Translations under genes and position numbers: made by a program
Part shown: positions 31,911 to 45,189 of the stretch, one piece after another
Position numbering within the stretch: position 1 is the first letter of the stretch
Layout of the letters: the number at the start of each line of letters is the position of its first letter
Notes under the pieces: model-generated
Database searches by the model: none
What the model saw: the letters and a program-made list of their open reading frames with translations, nothing else
Told to the model about the DNA's origin: nothing
DNA from: Branchiostoma floridae
Taxonomy: Eukaryota > Chordata > Leptocardii > Amphioxiformes > Branchiostomatidae
Assembly: GCF_000003815.2 (NCBI RefSeq)
Contig: NC_049988.1
Span: 5,181,425-5,245,424 of the forward strand
Reading direction: 5' to 3'
Length of the DNA stretch: 64,000 nt

Positions 31911-34900
31911 GGCAATAAAAATTGTACGATGATTGAAACATTTTAGTTCTATTCTGCGTCTAAGGACGCTCTACACTGGCTAACGATTTATCTGCGTTCA
32001 CCAGTAGTTGACGTAGTCACACTCTTAATACACCATCGCACGATGTCCTACGACCTTTGTGACCACGGCTTTATATGTTTAATGGGAATAGAAAAGACTT
32101 TTCATTCTGACGGCATTTTGGCTCATTCCTTCTCGTGTCCTATTAAGCTTGTTATATCTAACCGGCCAAGATTCTCATTGCACATGGGTCTAAAATGCGA
32201 ACTGTTACGTAGTTAACGCTCAGTTAGACACAGAAGAAATAACAGCTTCCCATTGATGTAGCTGTGACAGCAAGCCTGAAAATAACCCCTTCGTTTGCTA
32301 TGTCTGTCAGGCTGTTTGCCGTGTCATCTATGAATTAATGACAAGGTAAACAAGCCGTCCATGACAGCAAGAAGAAAGGAAACTTATGGTCTTTTCAAAA
32401 TGGCAAACTTCTGGCCACTTGTATGTTATTGAAAGTTAATTTGTAGACATCTGTATTGATAAGTACGGCAACAGTCGGTTGGAGAGGGCGGACCAAAACT
32501 TAGTTTAAGTAGCTTCTAGCTCTCGTATGGGTAGAATCAGCCTCTATATCCATATCAACTCAAGCGTTTAATGGCTATTCAGAATCACTAGAAGGTAGTA
32601 ATAGACGTAGTTACGTTACGTTACAATTCTAGTTATTTTATTGCGAGTTGGTAAGATACGCCTTTGAGTGTGAAAACGATGAAAATGTAGAAAGATAATA
32701 TCATTCCTGAGTAAGGTACAGAAGCCTAGACATTATAGTTATTTCCACATTAACATAATTTAGTATAAAGGTAATGAAATCTGCACCATATAACCATTGC
32801 GTTGTTTGGTAAAAATAAAGTGACGCTCGTAAATGGGAGATTTGGGTGTTGATGCTGAACAAAAATGACAACGTACATACAAATATTCCAGGTAAGTTAG
32901 CTACCGACACAAAGGATATCAATACAAATGAACTTACAAGTGAGTGCTGTATTGTCTTCCCTGACAAGGTTGTGAATGCTTCAGCGTCCTTGTTACATCT
33001 AACTGACAGAGTTTATGCTTGCTGGAGATAACCGCCCAGGAATCTGACACGTTACACGGCCCGGACCACCCGCTACGTGACGAACCAGAGCGTGCACGTC
33101 ACGCCTCGTGCCGAACAGGGGGGAAATGTGCGACAGATGCAGCTGGTTTCCGTAACACTTCGTCTCCTCCCAGCGCACAGGGTCATTAAGGCAATAGAAC
33201 CGTAACAATCCAGATTAAATTGCTATCAAAAAGTGTGCGTAAGTACATGAATTACTCGGGTAAACACTGAACGGTATGTAGAACATACAGGTAAGAAGCA
33301 CGTTTAACCACTCATCATAAGGGCCCAGATAAGTTCTATAGAAAGAGCATTAAACGCTCTCTAAATTAGCCCAAGTGAAAGGTGTCAAACAATTGTCGCC
33401 AGTGCTCTACACCACCCGCATGTGTGGCAGGATAGACTTCTGACCCATTAGGGAGGTACATTAAACCCTTCCGTTTACACAGCATCAGGTAAACAAATGC
33501 TGACAAACAACGCTGCCGCCAGGAGATATCTTTGATCACCGATGGCAAAAGTCTGTCCTTTTGAGTCTTTCTATGTGTAACTTGTATAGCGTTTTCATAA
33601 GCCACTAGGCGCCTTACCTCCCCCTGACCCCAGGGTACCTGCGTGTTTGCCCGTCTTGACACTCCTTCTAGTCTATAAGAAACGCGGCGAGCACGCCCAA
33701 GCAGGGAGTCTGTCCAAAGGTTCAGTTGCTACGAATCTTAGCAAGTATGATAGCAACACAGTACTTACCGTAGTTGGATGTGGATGGACGGGAACAGCGG
33801 TGAGATACTGAGCAGTTGTAAAACTACCACAGGTCTTAATTAAAGACGGGGGCCACACTTCTTCTCTGACTTGTACAACAACAAAGGTGTTTGCTGGGCA
33901 GCCAAACAAGTGACTCCCGCTCAATAGATGGCCAATCAGATGTGCTGACACGTCGTGCCATCAATGTTTGTATTGGGGCTGATTTATCGCGATGTTTGGT
34001 TGGATAAAACAAACACAGCAAGGTACTACCACTAGATAGTCAACAATTGTCCCTGTTCCCATACCGATGTCAGAACGATTGTATTAGTTGGCAATGTGAC
34101 ACTAGCGTAAGTGTGTAAGAACTTGTTTTAGGCATTTTGATAAAAGTAGTGTATTTCATAAGCGGGTCATAGTGTAAGTTACCCGATGCACTCGACTATC
34201 TCTGCCCACGATCACAAAGGGTAAAAGATATTTGAGATCATTGAAGAGAAATTTGACACAGGATTGCGCAAAGACGTGACACGCATGACAGGTGAGATGG
34301 AACATACAGGTCAGGTTGAATAGAATTCAACTAATCAGAAATGTAAATTACATCGTACTTGGCTAACTTTATTGTGCCAAAAACATTCCGTCAGTTTGTT
34401 TGAATACCGCTATCAGCCTGCGTGCCCACTTTGTATGGTCCATGTTGCAAACTCAATAAAGTCAAAGTCAAATCATAACGTCTTTTGTAAGCATTCAATC
34501 AATCATGACTCGAAAGAAGAAGTGTTGAATTTGCCAACATCTATGTAATAACTGTGAAGGAGAGTGGATTCATACCTCAGGTAACCGACATATTTTACAT
34601 CGCAGTTTCCCCTCAGTAAGACATCTGGAGCCGCAATAGTTCCAGTTTAGAACTTTTTTCGCGTGTCACGCAGACCGGTTTTACCATGTAGCTCTATCAT
34701 GTAATAATTATTGTAGGAAATGGACACGCCAAATCCCGTAAGAATTGTTTTCAGATTGATGGATGAACGTCAAAATATATGCTGACAAGGGCGGTGTGTC
34801 CTAACATATTGTTTGTCATGAATGGCTAGAGTTACCAATTTAACGCTGAACAATGAGGTCATGGTTACAATGTTTACTGAATGTACAAGGTATCCAGGTG

Positions 34901-35844
34901 CGTTGGATAATTAAGTTCTTACCTCAATATCAGGTTGTATAAAATTGGGGTGAGAATGGATGTAATAAAGGGCAAGCTTGGCGAAGATGATATCGTCACG
35001 TCATTTTTGCTGGTTGATAACCTTATCTGTCTTTTGAGAACGGGAATCATAATCTCGCTGGAGTGAACAGATCATTAGCCACAGGAATGTTTTTGGTGGA
35101 CGGTAGAGTCCCTTTATCTTTTAACCGTATTAATGCACGTGTGGAACTCCTGACCGTTGTACAGTCGACGTCATTGAAAGTGTACTGGGCGTTTTTTACA
35201 GACAATGTACACCGTCAATCCACTCTATGACATGTACCCACACTCGCTCAATTTTCAAACGTACCTAGCCACCCACCGATACTACCCACACACGCGCCCC
35301 CACCCACACAGTTCCACATGCACACCCCATACACTAACCCACCCTTGCTTATGTGCTGACGTGCCCACGTAGCCCGTACTCTTATCACTGCGTGAAATGA
35401 AAAGGGTAATACCGTAGGGAAAAGGAAAAGAATCGTTAATATCTCAGAGGAAACCAGTATGTCTTTACGGAAAGCGCTAAACGAGAAAGGTGAGAGGTGC
35501 CATGCTTCCTCGCCTGAATTTATCACGTTCAGGTTGTATAATGTAGACATGGGTTCCAAAATGTTTGGCGTAACCCAGCCGTTAATGTTCATCATTTTGG
35601 AAACATACGTAAAGGACGTCTAAGAGACACATTTATGGGGGAGACAAAAGAACACCAGCAAACATCAATCTTGTCCTGCTAACAGTAAAGAGGTATAAAA
35701 GCAATGTTTCATGATTTTAGAACTAAAATGAACTTCTCCCTATCCGGTACACAAACCAATGTTTTCCATGTACGGATAACATATATCCGCTTACGTGGGT
35801 CAATTTAATTATGCATTATTGCAATGCATCGCCTGAGCACTCAT
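31911..35844. other. Long region without a recognised gene
   Basis: Apart from the tail repeat at 34422-34473 I see no family match. The stretch 33030-33970 is more GC-rich than its surroundings and has three consecutive unrecognised minus-strand frames (32999-33208, 33366-33662, 33673-33951), but no splice sites that chain. Confidence 0.4.
34422..34473 (+). repeat. Retroelement 3' tail with AAAGTC repeats, copy 2
   Basis: Nearly identical to 31345-31402, with TGTATGGTCCATGTTGCAAA. Confidence 0.65.
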
Positions 35845-36300
35845 AAATAACAATATAACTTTATTGCGCTCAATAGTAAAAGGTACAATATGACAATTGA
35901 ACTATGTATAGCATTGCAAGAATCTAACAAGTAATCTAGTATAATCTATATAGATAATATGATGTAATGTAATGTAACAATTTAGGCACTCTAGTTGATG
36001 TTACAAGCAATACTTCGGAATATTATATCAATATAGTATTGTCACGTTCTTTGCAAGGGGTTGTAAATGAAAGGACCAACGTAGGTAGATATATAAACAG
36101 GACATGATATTAACATATCGAATATCTCTGTCTTGTCATTTGCTATAACTGTATCGGACTTACATACAATAGATTACTTTTGACGGTCTTCTTCGTAGGT
36201 CGAATAATCCATTATGAAGTTATCTGTTTGACGTCCATAAAAGAATAAATCTGTACGATGTCCTTTATGCAGTACTTAAGCAAAGCGTTAAGATATCTCA
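35845..36300 (-). mobile_element. LINE 3' UTR fragment, copy 2
   Basis: Reads as AACTTTATTGCGCTCAATAG then AAAAGGTACAATATG on the plus strand, parallel to 29170-29500. Both contain ACCTACGTAGACGGAGATAT-like or ACGTAGGTAGATATATAAAC blocks near the far end. Confidence 0.45.
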
Positions 36301-38305
36301 ATGTCGTCACATCTGTGGAAAGAACACATTTTTACCTGAAATAGTTACGTAACTAGTTAAGTCTAGTTTAGGCCACCGCACGTTAATTTATGGATGACTT
36401 CCTCTGCTGACGTATTTTAGTCAAGTATTCAAGAAATGACGGCGGAGTCAACACTACAGTCACTCAATAATATTAGCATTTCTAAGACCAAATAAACTAA
36501 TAATACCTGAGCCATACTTCGATTTATGTTTGTATCTGCGAACCGGTAAAATGTAGCTTTGTTTAACACATTCACTGAATGTCTAGACAAAAGCGCCTTA
36601 ACAACTCTTCCTACAGGTATATTCAAAGATGTACAAAAGTAATGTAGAAGTAACAATAGTGGTCGCCAGCTTAAATGTCATTGTGTTGGTAGACGTTATT
36701 CTGAATCAAATTTAAAGTAGTAGATTGCTAATTCCATGACAAAGACAGGAGTCGATCAGTTAAAAAAATTGCTATTAAATTAATTTTCAACTTTGATTAC
36801 ATATCTAGATGGTAGATACGGTTAGTTAGTGATCACACTACCACTGTCAAAGTCAAAAGTGGACTAATCTGTTACCCTTACTGAGTATAAAATGAAATAA
36901 ATAAATAAATAACCAGTAAATGGTTTCCTACAGGCAGTTCGCAGAGGCGTCGGGTTTTCCATGACAGTATCTGACTACCATACAGCGCTGGGAATGAATT
37001 CCACTCCAGGAGCGAACATTATTTTGAGATAGGTGATATTTTTCGGTATGTAAATTCACCCGACTTTTGGCTAAATTATCTTATTTGTCATTTTGGAAAT
37101 AATCCTTTTCTAGACCCAAGTACCCCATGCAGATCCGCTAATGTACTATGTCGTATATCAAATAGTAAGTTAAGGAGCTCGAGGGTACACAGACATTTTG
37201 ACATTTTAAAGGAACACTAAAGCTATTTAAAAAGACTACTTAAGGCCACTCCAATTTAATTTGTTGCTACTCGGATTTTGTTAGAAAAATATTGGGGTGA
37301 TCGGTAAAAAAAATAACAAAATAAAATTTTGTAAAAAGTCTGGGATGAACACATGAGGCTTATATTACACAAAAACTAGGTTAGTAGTCAAGTTTTTCGT
37401 GGCATGATTTATCAAATGAATCTCGTCCTTTTATTTGATACCACTGTTCTGAATAAAGAGAATTGTTTTTACACGGAAATTATGTGTGTTGAAATGCAAG
37501 GGGCTTGTTTACTATCATGTGACTACAAAGAAGCTCTCTGATTGGTTTATCAGCAGTAGGTGCCCCTGGAATGTTTTGTTATAGGTCTGCAACAGCAAAA
37601 TCTATATTATTTTTCTTGGAACTAATTTCTTTTTCCAAATCGGAAAAGAATGGGTCGGAAATCCGAGAAACAACAAATTAAGTCGGCGTGTCCTAATACA
37701 TGAACAAATAACCACAGAATGATCATCAAGAAATTAAAAAAAATACGGTGAGTTTCTTTCTTTGTGTTGGAACAAAGCTTAAACTTTAAAACTGTGGATT
37801 TTACAAACATAGAAGAGCTTTCGTTCGAAAGTTTGTTACATCGAGATATTTTTCTCTTTTATAATATTTATATTATTGAACTTTTCCTGACCCCAACCCT
37901 CCTACCTAATATCACCTGGGTCCATCAAAGGCTTCGAAAAAGCAAAGACACAGATAAGCGGACCCAAAATATGACTCTCTTGGCTAAGGTCAACATATAC
38001 TGCCGATTGCCAAAGTAATACGGCAAAGAAGACTACGTTTCAATGATCACTGCTGTAGAAATACGGACGAAGTATTAGATAAACTCTTACTGTGGAACCC
38101 CAGTCACTGAAGCACAAGTCGTGGAAGACCGCACATGACATACATTAACCAGCGTGAAGCTGGCAGCGGGATGAACCTATATCAACTACCTGCAGCGATG
38201 GGCGGCAGGTAGTACATCACAATGGGATGATTCCTAGTGAGCTCGGCGGGGTGTGTGAGTGAGCAATTACAAGCCCAAAAAAACATAATATGCCAGAAAT
38301 GTGTC
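36301..38305. other. No recognised gene
   Basis: A (AAAT)n tail at 36892-36911 follows ATAAAATGAAAT and looks like a retroelement end. A block at 37770-37835 resembles 56918-56985 (AACAAAG-TTAAACTTT then GAGCTTTC-TTCG), so it is a repeated sequence of unknown type. Confidence 0.4.
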
Positions 38306-38476
38306 TGTTTCTGTATCTATATAGCCGGTATAGCCGCCCTTCGGCGTAACACACCAGCTTCCCAGGCACGCGGCGCGGCAGCAACTGGTTGTATTACACT
38401 GAACGACCCGTCACACCTAACTTTTGCACATCTATCTGCAAGTGTACATGTTCTTTAAAACTATCCAGAGAAGATG
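38306..38476 (+). repeat. Interspersed repeat family B, copy 2
   Basis: CTGTATCTATATAGCCGGTA, CCGCCCTTCGGCGTAACACA, GCACGCGGCGCGGCAGCA, then ATTACACTGAACGACC, ending near CTATCCAGAGAAGAT. Near-identical to 58822-58986. Confidence 0.88.
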
Positions 38477-38625
38477 CCCCTACTGTGTATAGTCCACTCT
38501 ACGATAGTTCCGGGAAAATGCGAATTTGAAAATATCAATCCTAGGTTGGTAACTCTGGTACTTGAAGGCATGACTGTTTCTAGTTCGTTTTTGAGCTGAT
38601 ACTTATCAGTCGGTACGTCGCCTAC

Positions 38626-38790
38626 GTCTACTTATCCGGCTGCAGTGTTACTGATCGTGTGCCCTTGGCCATGGGAAAGGCAATTTACACGACTTTCCTC
38701 ACTTTACTCAGGTGAAAATGAGTATCTAGCTTTGGCTAGGGCCGTCCATCGGATAGGACGTTAAATGGAGTTCCAGACCTTTGCGATTTA
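38626..38790 (+). mobile_element. SINE fragment, 5'-truncated
   Basis: TGTGCCCTTGGCCATGGGAA, TTTCCTCACTTTACTCAGG, GAAAATGAGTATCTAGCTTT and GATAGGACGTTAAATGGAG match the body of the SINE at 60011. The tRNA-like head is mostly missing. Confidence 0.75.
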
Positions 38791-38879
38791 GCCCCGCCTA
38801 TTCTATTTGCGACCCTTGCGATTTATCTCCTCGAAATTCAGCCCCTAGCTGGCTGCAAAGAGTGAGTAGTCGGCCCACC

Positions 38880-40030
38880 CAATAACCGATAACCAATATA
38901 TGTTTGTCATCATTATGCAAATAAGTTCCTCATTTTCATAAATTATACTATAGTTGATCATCATCTCCACTCAAATAATTGACGTACAAAATCTATGTTA
39001 ATGTTCAGAAATAAGGCTTCAATCACATTTTCTGATACTTTATGCAAATGAGGTCATTTGCGTAATCAATGTTCAATGATGTTTACCTGTACATAATTTC
39101 GAAATGCCACAAGTAAGAAATTCCGGTCATTTACCAAAGTGAGACTATTACATTTTGTCATGAAAGGAGTCCTAAACTCCAGAAGAGAGTGTTATTTTCC
39201 GATAGATATAAATTTTACGAACTAAAAAATGCACACTACTTCATATCATCCGATAAAGTAACCACTAATCTCGCGTACATTAAAAAGTATTCAGTATTGT
39301 ACTAAACTCCCCAAGTACTCTTTAATTAGCTTAAGTAATGTCAGTCTACGGTTGAATACAATGTGTCTGACAAAGCCTGACAAAAGTTAGCTTACAAAAC
39401 CTATTGGAGGGGCGATGTTAAAATCTCGCCTATTTATGCGTTCTTTGATATTTCAACAATTGGATTTCACGATGTGAACATCGCCCCTCATTTATGCCGA
39501 AAATATGCATGATGAAGGAAGTGTCATGACGTATAGGAAATGCATGGGTAGGGTATGCATGGGTTTAGTGAGTGTCATATTGTTGGACAAACACACGTTG
39601 CGTATTTCACCACAAGTGAAATCATGCAAAAATTCTGCTGATTGTGTATTCATTAATACATAATCTATTGGAACAAAACACTCCCCTCTGGAGTTTAGGA
39701 CTCCTTTGATAATGCAAATATGTTTTTATACTTCTATCAACATTCTTCTCTGTCTCATTTACACATATCACATGTTGTAATGGTCCTATAATGGAACAGA
39801 ACAGGTTTAGACAATTATCTCATTGAATATGCAAATTATATTCCGATTTGCATAATAAACATTGAAGTAAATTCACATGAAGCATCACCTAAGCTAACTA
39901 TCTACATACCAAAAATCATGACAATCCGTCAAATCCCTCTTGAGTTATTCACTTTCAAAGTCTGATCCTAAACACATCCCTGCAGTTCTAAAGAAATCCG
40001 CTAGAGGGCCAAAACGTATACCACTTACCC
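38880..40030 (+). repeat. Interspersed repeat family D, copy 2 (interrupted)
   Basis: Blocks at 38880-39160 (AAATGCCACAAGTAAGAAAT) and 39710-40030 (TCAACATTCTTCTCTGTCTC, GGTCCTATAATGGAACAGAA, ATGAAGCATCACCTAAGCTA) align with the continuous copy at 45190-45780. The interruption is the TIR element at 39163-39707. Confidence 0.75.
39163..39707. mobile_element. 545-bp TIR element nested in family D
   Basis: 31-bp inverted ends with about two mismatches: AAAGGAGTCCTAAACTCCAG at the left and CTGGAGTTTAGGACTCCTTT at the right. If the first A belongs to the flank, a TGA target duplication is possible (39161-39163 and 39707-39709). An inner inverted pair, GAGGGGCGATGTT and AACATCGCCCCTC, lies at 39407-39489. 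Confidence 0.8.
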
Positions 40031-40134
40031 CTGACCTCAAGATCTACAGCTCGAGGTCGTCGGTCATTCTCGACTGTCATACTCTCATGCTGTGCAGGGC
40101 GCACAAGCAAGTGCTCGCCTCACTTTCATTGTGT

Positions 40135-40290
40135 TTATTGAGTTGAGTTTATTGAGATACCCTTTAGCTCAGATTGAGTTAATCTTCCAGGGCTCATACA
40201 AATAATTCAAGGCATACAATATATACAAATACTCAAACAGATACAATAACATCCAACATACATACAGTCTAAGTCATGAGTGCGGTCAGA
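40135..40290 (-). mobile_element. Retroelement 3' tail (minus)
   Basis: In the minus direction it reads GAGCCCTGGAAGATTAACTC, then AAAGGGTATCTCAATAAACT and CAACTC units, the form of a non-LTR 3' end. Confidence 0.45.
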
Positions 40291-40314
40291 GGTTTATATA
40301 CACTAAAACTTATG

Positions 40315-40594
40315 ACCCGTGTCACGCGCTGTGCAGGCAACCCAGCCACCCTGGTACTTAAAGTCCGAAACTAAAGTAGCAACACTCTTGTCGTCTGAGT
40401 TGAAAGCCATGACATTGGTCTTGTTGTCTCCTTTGGCATTGTCGCTCAAACTCATGAAGAAAAATACGGACCTTTTCCGCTGTATCGGAGATCAGTGCTA
40501 AGTGATTCGCGAGGTCAAAGTCCGTCATTATTTTTGCTGCTTTGAGCACTTGAGGGTGAACCCCAACTGTTCTCCCTTTCTTCGATGGCATCAC
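40315..40594 (-). pseudogene. LINE reverse transcriptase fragment
   Basis: The minus frame gives TDFDLANHLALISDTAEKVR and IFLHEFE. After a frame change it gives NKTNVMAFNSDDKS, then VSDFKYQGGWVACTARD. The order matches the palm and downstream part of non-LTR reverse transcriptases (DFADDIAL-SDT, KTKVM, DFKYLGSWV). The catalytic ADD is replaced by ANH, and there is at least one frameshift, so it is dead. Confidence 0.75.
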
Positions 40595-41571
40595 TATCTG
40601 AGTGCATAGTTAAGTGCACATATGAACAGGAAAGGCGCCAATGTTATACCCTGTAGCACGCCTGCCAGAATTTGAAAGGTCATGGTGTCTTCTGACCTTG
40701 GCTAACGTCTGTGAATATGTCCTTGCCTTTGCTGCTACCAGCTTCCTAGACACTCCATCGGCCCGAAAGCATTCCATTAGTTTAACACGGTAAAGTTGGA
40801 AGGTCGTGCAAAAAGGCTTTCACAATGGCATAATATCGGTGACATGTGTTGTGTGTGAGTCATCCCCCCCCCCCCCTACAAGTTTGTGACATGGTAGGGC
40901 CCAAAGCGGGAGATAGAGGGGAGCTGGACAGGGGGAGTCTGTCAGGAACTGCTGTGAGGCCAGGACGTGAATAAAACGTGGAAAAGGGTATATCTGGTGT
41001 GCTGAATTCTTACTTCTGAACGAACCTTCTATCAACATGAAAGGATTCAAACCCGGGACCGCTTGGTTCTGAATAATCTGCCGTCATACCACATGACCCC
41101 AATAGTTAGCTTGAGATAACGTCCCATAGAGCTGTCTCGAGACAGTTAAGATGGCAAGTACTAGACCCGGTGTCGTCTTACATTGTGATTTTAAGACGCA
41201 GCCACGCATCACTGTTTCCGTAACAAAACGTCTTGTCCAAAGTAGGTCGAACATGTTCGGTATCCGGTAAGTTCGGTTTGTTGAAAGTTGTGCGTCAGTC
41301 ACATCTGTGACAATATAATATAAACACGTACCACAGATTTAGTCATGCTGTTCGCGTGGACACTTGCATCGCTACACTATTGAGTTGATGAGACACTATC
41401 AAGAGTTTTCTGATATTGTCCATGATTTTCTTTGTATCTCCAGCAAAGTTATGTTTATAGATATACTTGTTTTAAAAACAATTATCATCATGCATTTTGG
41501 TCATTATACCAACTAGAGAGTGATTGGTTTTGTATACTGATTGATGAAAGCTGAATAAACCAATGATCTAT
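40595..41571. other. No recognised gene
   Basis: A C-run at 40863-40875 and short unrecognised frames only. It may contain more of the decayed LINE at 40315-40594, but I cannot read any. Confidence 0.4.
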
Positions 41572-41880
41572 ACTAGGACCCCTCCTGTTTATCATTTCTC
41601 AACGATATGCTCGACTGCTTGTGATATCTCCGTGTATGCTGATGATACGGTAATCCACTACAGTAGCAAAAACTTCACGACCTTCTACGGCTGACGAAAC
41701 GGTTTGCTGCAAACTCTTTATCAATCAATGGTAGCAAGTGTAAATGCATGTGCATTGGAACATACAAGATACTGGTAAGCATCAACAATAATAACTTGCA
41801 AATTGGCGTTGTGATCGACTGTCAGCTTAAGTGAAAGGACCAGGCGAAAGCCGTACTAGGGAAACTGAGTGCGTGGTTTT
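41572..41880 (+). pseudogene. LINE reverse transcriptase fragment
   Basis: Plus-strand pieces in shifting frames: LGPLLFII, then FLNDML, then DISVYADDTVIHYSSKNF with the YADD catalytic motif, then LSINGSKCKCMCIG and QIGVVIDCQLK. This is the palm of a non-LTR reverse transcriptase with several frameshifts and a stop. It belongs to a different LINE group from 40315-40594. Confidence 0.8.
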
Positions 41881-42583
41881 CTATCCCGGTCAAATTTCAA
41901 ATACGACGTATTTCAGCCAACTACGGCGTAGTTTGACAAGGCATGACGTACTTTTGTGAACTCCGGCGTAGTCCACACAACGGGCTACACTGAGAACAAG
42001 ATAAACTTCGACCCAAAAAGTCCTAGCTCAACCGTTTCCATAGCCTTCTTGTCGAAGGCAATAACCGAAAACATACGCTTCTTGGCGAAGGTAAACATGT
42101 AAAATGAATGACCCAGATTATATAAGCTACTTACCAAAAGCAAGCGCAGATCCACGCAATTCTTCTGAATTCTTGTGTATTTTACATACGACTGTACATT
42201 AAAAAAATTTACATACCCTTTTGTGTGGACTTGTTAGAGAATCGAACCACACAAGCCATATAGAAGTCTGGATTGAAATGAGCAAGAAGGTTAAAGAAGC
42301 TCCTTGAAATGAGGTACATTCACGCTGGAGCCTCATAGTGGATCTTAACACAATGTACCACAAATCGTCCAACCACAAAAGTAGCCTTAGTCCCCGCTCC
42401 TATGTCCTGTTACCGGGGCATTACAAAAGGCGCTCCTTCCNNNNNNNNNNNNNNNNNNNNNNNNNNNNNNNNNNNNNNNNNNNNNNNNNNNNNNNNNNNN
42501 NNNNNNNNNNNNNNNNNNNNNNNNNNNNNNNNNNNNNNNNNNNNNNNNACACAGCAACTGACTCGGTATTTTTTCTGCTTCTC

Positions 42584-42705
42584 AAAGCACACACACACAT
42601 ACTCCTACACACACATACTCAAACACACACACACACACACGCATACACACACACACACACTCACACACACACACACACACAAACAAACACACACACACGT
42701 GCGCG

Positions 42706-42737
<32 letters not shown>

Positions 42738-42823
42738 AACACACACACACACGCGTGCGCGCACACACACACACACACACAGACATACTCAAACATACAT
42801 ACACACACACACTCAAACCTTTT
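42584..42823. repeat. (CA)n microsatellite
   Basis: CA array with ACGTGCGCG interruptions occurring twice. Confidence 0.95.
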
Positions 42824-43352
42824 TATTAGGCTATGCACAGAAACAACAACTTATAGCGTGACACAATGGTATATACATTACCCATCATTCTGTGCATCAA
42901 ATAAACAAAAACTTCTAGTGGACATGCAATGAGCCTTATGGCATGATTTTACATATAAAACACATTATTTTAAAAAGATACGTAGTTCTATATAGCTCAC
43001 AACTTGTAATAATGTTTGATAAATGCAGTCTCTGATTTACTGTTACAGTAGTGAGTTGTAAAATATGTGTAATGTAATAACATTGTATACTAAAGTCATC
43101 GTCATTCAATTCTACATAAACCAGGATTTAAACAGACCAGCTCACGAAATAAATGCTGCACGGTAATGATAAAAAAACTTAAAAGCCTGTCTTTTAATGT
43201 ATTACCATCATTTAACAACCAGAAATTGACGGACCATGGGTACGTTAATCCTCTTCCCCCTCATGTCCCACCAGATGGGTACTTTGCATGTGACAGAACT
43301 GACTTCGTGTGTATATTGAACATTTGGGTCGCAACATGCAACACATTTACAT

Positions 43353-43354
43353 AC

Positions 43355-43411
<57 letters not shown>

Positions 43412-43432
43412 CTCTCTCTCTCTCTTTCTCTC
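43353..43432. repeat. (CA)n(CT)n compound microsatellite
   Basis: CA array directly followed by a CT tract. Confidence 0.95.
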
Positions 43433-44302
43433 ACAAACATTTATTCATTCAATCAATCTTACTCTATCATTTCGTTATGAAAATTTACCATGGAATCGAC
43501 CCAGTAAAGGAAAAGTAATGTTCTACAGATATCATAATCATTTTCCCAAGGTACGAACTGTATTCACAATTGTAAGAAATTATGCCGGACGCATACTTAT
43601 TAAGTGTGCCATCTGGAGGGATATAGTTTCATAACTGGCATATACCGTGTGTTATTTCCGATGGAAGACGCTCTAACAAGAGTAATGTGAACCCATCCAT
43701 CAATGTCAAAATAAAGTATCCAACTTTCCTCGTAAATTATTTCTAACGTAGCCAGGATTATCTTGGCGCCATAAGACACAAACTGTCTCACCTTCCAATT
43801 GATTAAAATGGCGTCTTAGGTCGAGTTAAATTTAGCGGCAAAATTCTTTTTATCGGTCAGTAGCAGAACCTTTGGACTCATATTACCTTCGCTAGCAGGC
43901 GTGTTATTGTTTTTAGATTTCATCATCTCATGCATACCTTGGCCAAACTAAGTTTATTTGGCCATAGGGACACCACAGAACAGGTAACCAGTTTTCTTCA
44001 CCCTTCTTGGTTTCCTTCATTCCTTAGTGTTTCACTTCGTGTCATGCCGCCCCGTTCTCTGATATTACTAAGCCATCTATTCCGCTACCCACCTCTTTTT
44101 CTTCCTCCCTGGACGGTCCCCTGAGTGCATGATAACTTGGACAAGTCCCGATGACCGTGACACGTGGATGTACCACTTTTGGTTTCATTTCTTTACTGTG
44201 GTCAGGATTTTTTCGTATGGATTGATATTTTGTTTGACTCTGTTCCGTACTACCGCATAGGAGATTGTTATATATTTTTCCCGAATTTCCTGCCAAAATT
44301 CA
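43433..44302. other. No recognised feature
   Basis: Only short unrecognised frames on both strands. Confidence 0.4.
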
Positions 44303-44630
44303 GAACTCACATGTGTTCACATAGAGTTTAGGCCTCACACGTGTTCACATACAGGGTTCAGGACTCACACGTGTTCACATACAGAGTTCAGGACTCACAC
44401 TTATTAAGATACAGAGTTCAGGACTCACACGTGTTCATATACAGAGTTCAGGACTCACACGTGTTCACATACAGAGTTCAGGACTCACACGTGTTCACAT
44501 ACAGAGTTCAGAACTCACACGTGTTCACATACAGAGTTCAGGACTCACATGTGTTCACACACAGAGTTCAGGACTCACACGCGGTCACATACAGAGTTCA
44601 GGACTCGCATGTGTTCACATACAGGAATAC
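44303..44630 (+). repeat. 30-bp minisatellite, about 11 units
   Basis: Unit GTTCACATACAGAGTTCAGG plus ACTCACACGT. The 30-bp period keeps a 10-codon frame open (VFTYRVQDSH), but the frame has no start or splice context outside the array. Confidence 0.92.
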
Positions 44631-45189
44631 GGAGTTTATGAACCTACAAATAAATTGTTATTAAAAAGGCGAGATTATTGAATTGTAAGTGATTTCCACA
44701 ATTATACATGTTTCATACATCATCATCATCATGACAGGGCGTTGTCACTCTATTTTTATACATCTCTATATTAATATTTCTAATGACTTACTAGGAAGTC
44801 AGGGTACATCCAGGGTTTAGAAAGCTGAAAGCCGCAAAAATGATTGAAACTTCTTTTTCAAATAAAGTTTATGATGGAGATGTGATTGTGCAAAATTGAC
44901 TTTATGAATCTGAAATAATCAGACTGTAGAATCAGATTTGTTAATCGGGTTTAAATCAATACTGAATTCATCCATCAACAACTAACCCTGGGGAAATATT
45001 TATATCTCCGAGAAAGACCTTTTAGGAAAGCTTACCTGCACATAGCAAACATCAATCATTGTTTGTTGACAGCCAGTACGGGTATATAACGTGCTGAATT
45101 AAAACATAATATATATCTATCTAGTTTTAACAATCAATATTTATATCACATATATATCAAACCACTAGAGATAAAATGGATTCCTGTTG

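Noticed and set aside
44341-44664. 107-codon VFTYRVQDSH repeat protein
   Set aside because: Product of a 30-bp minisatellite; no start, splice site or flanking coding signal.
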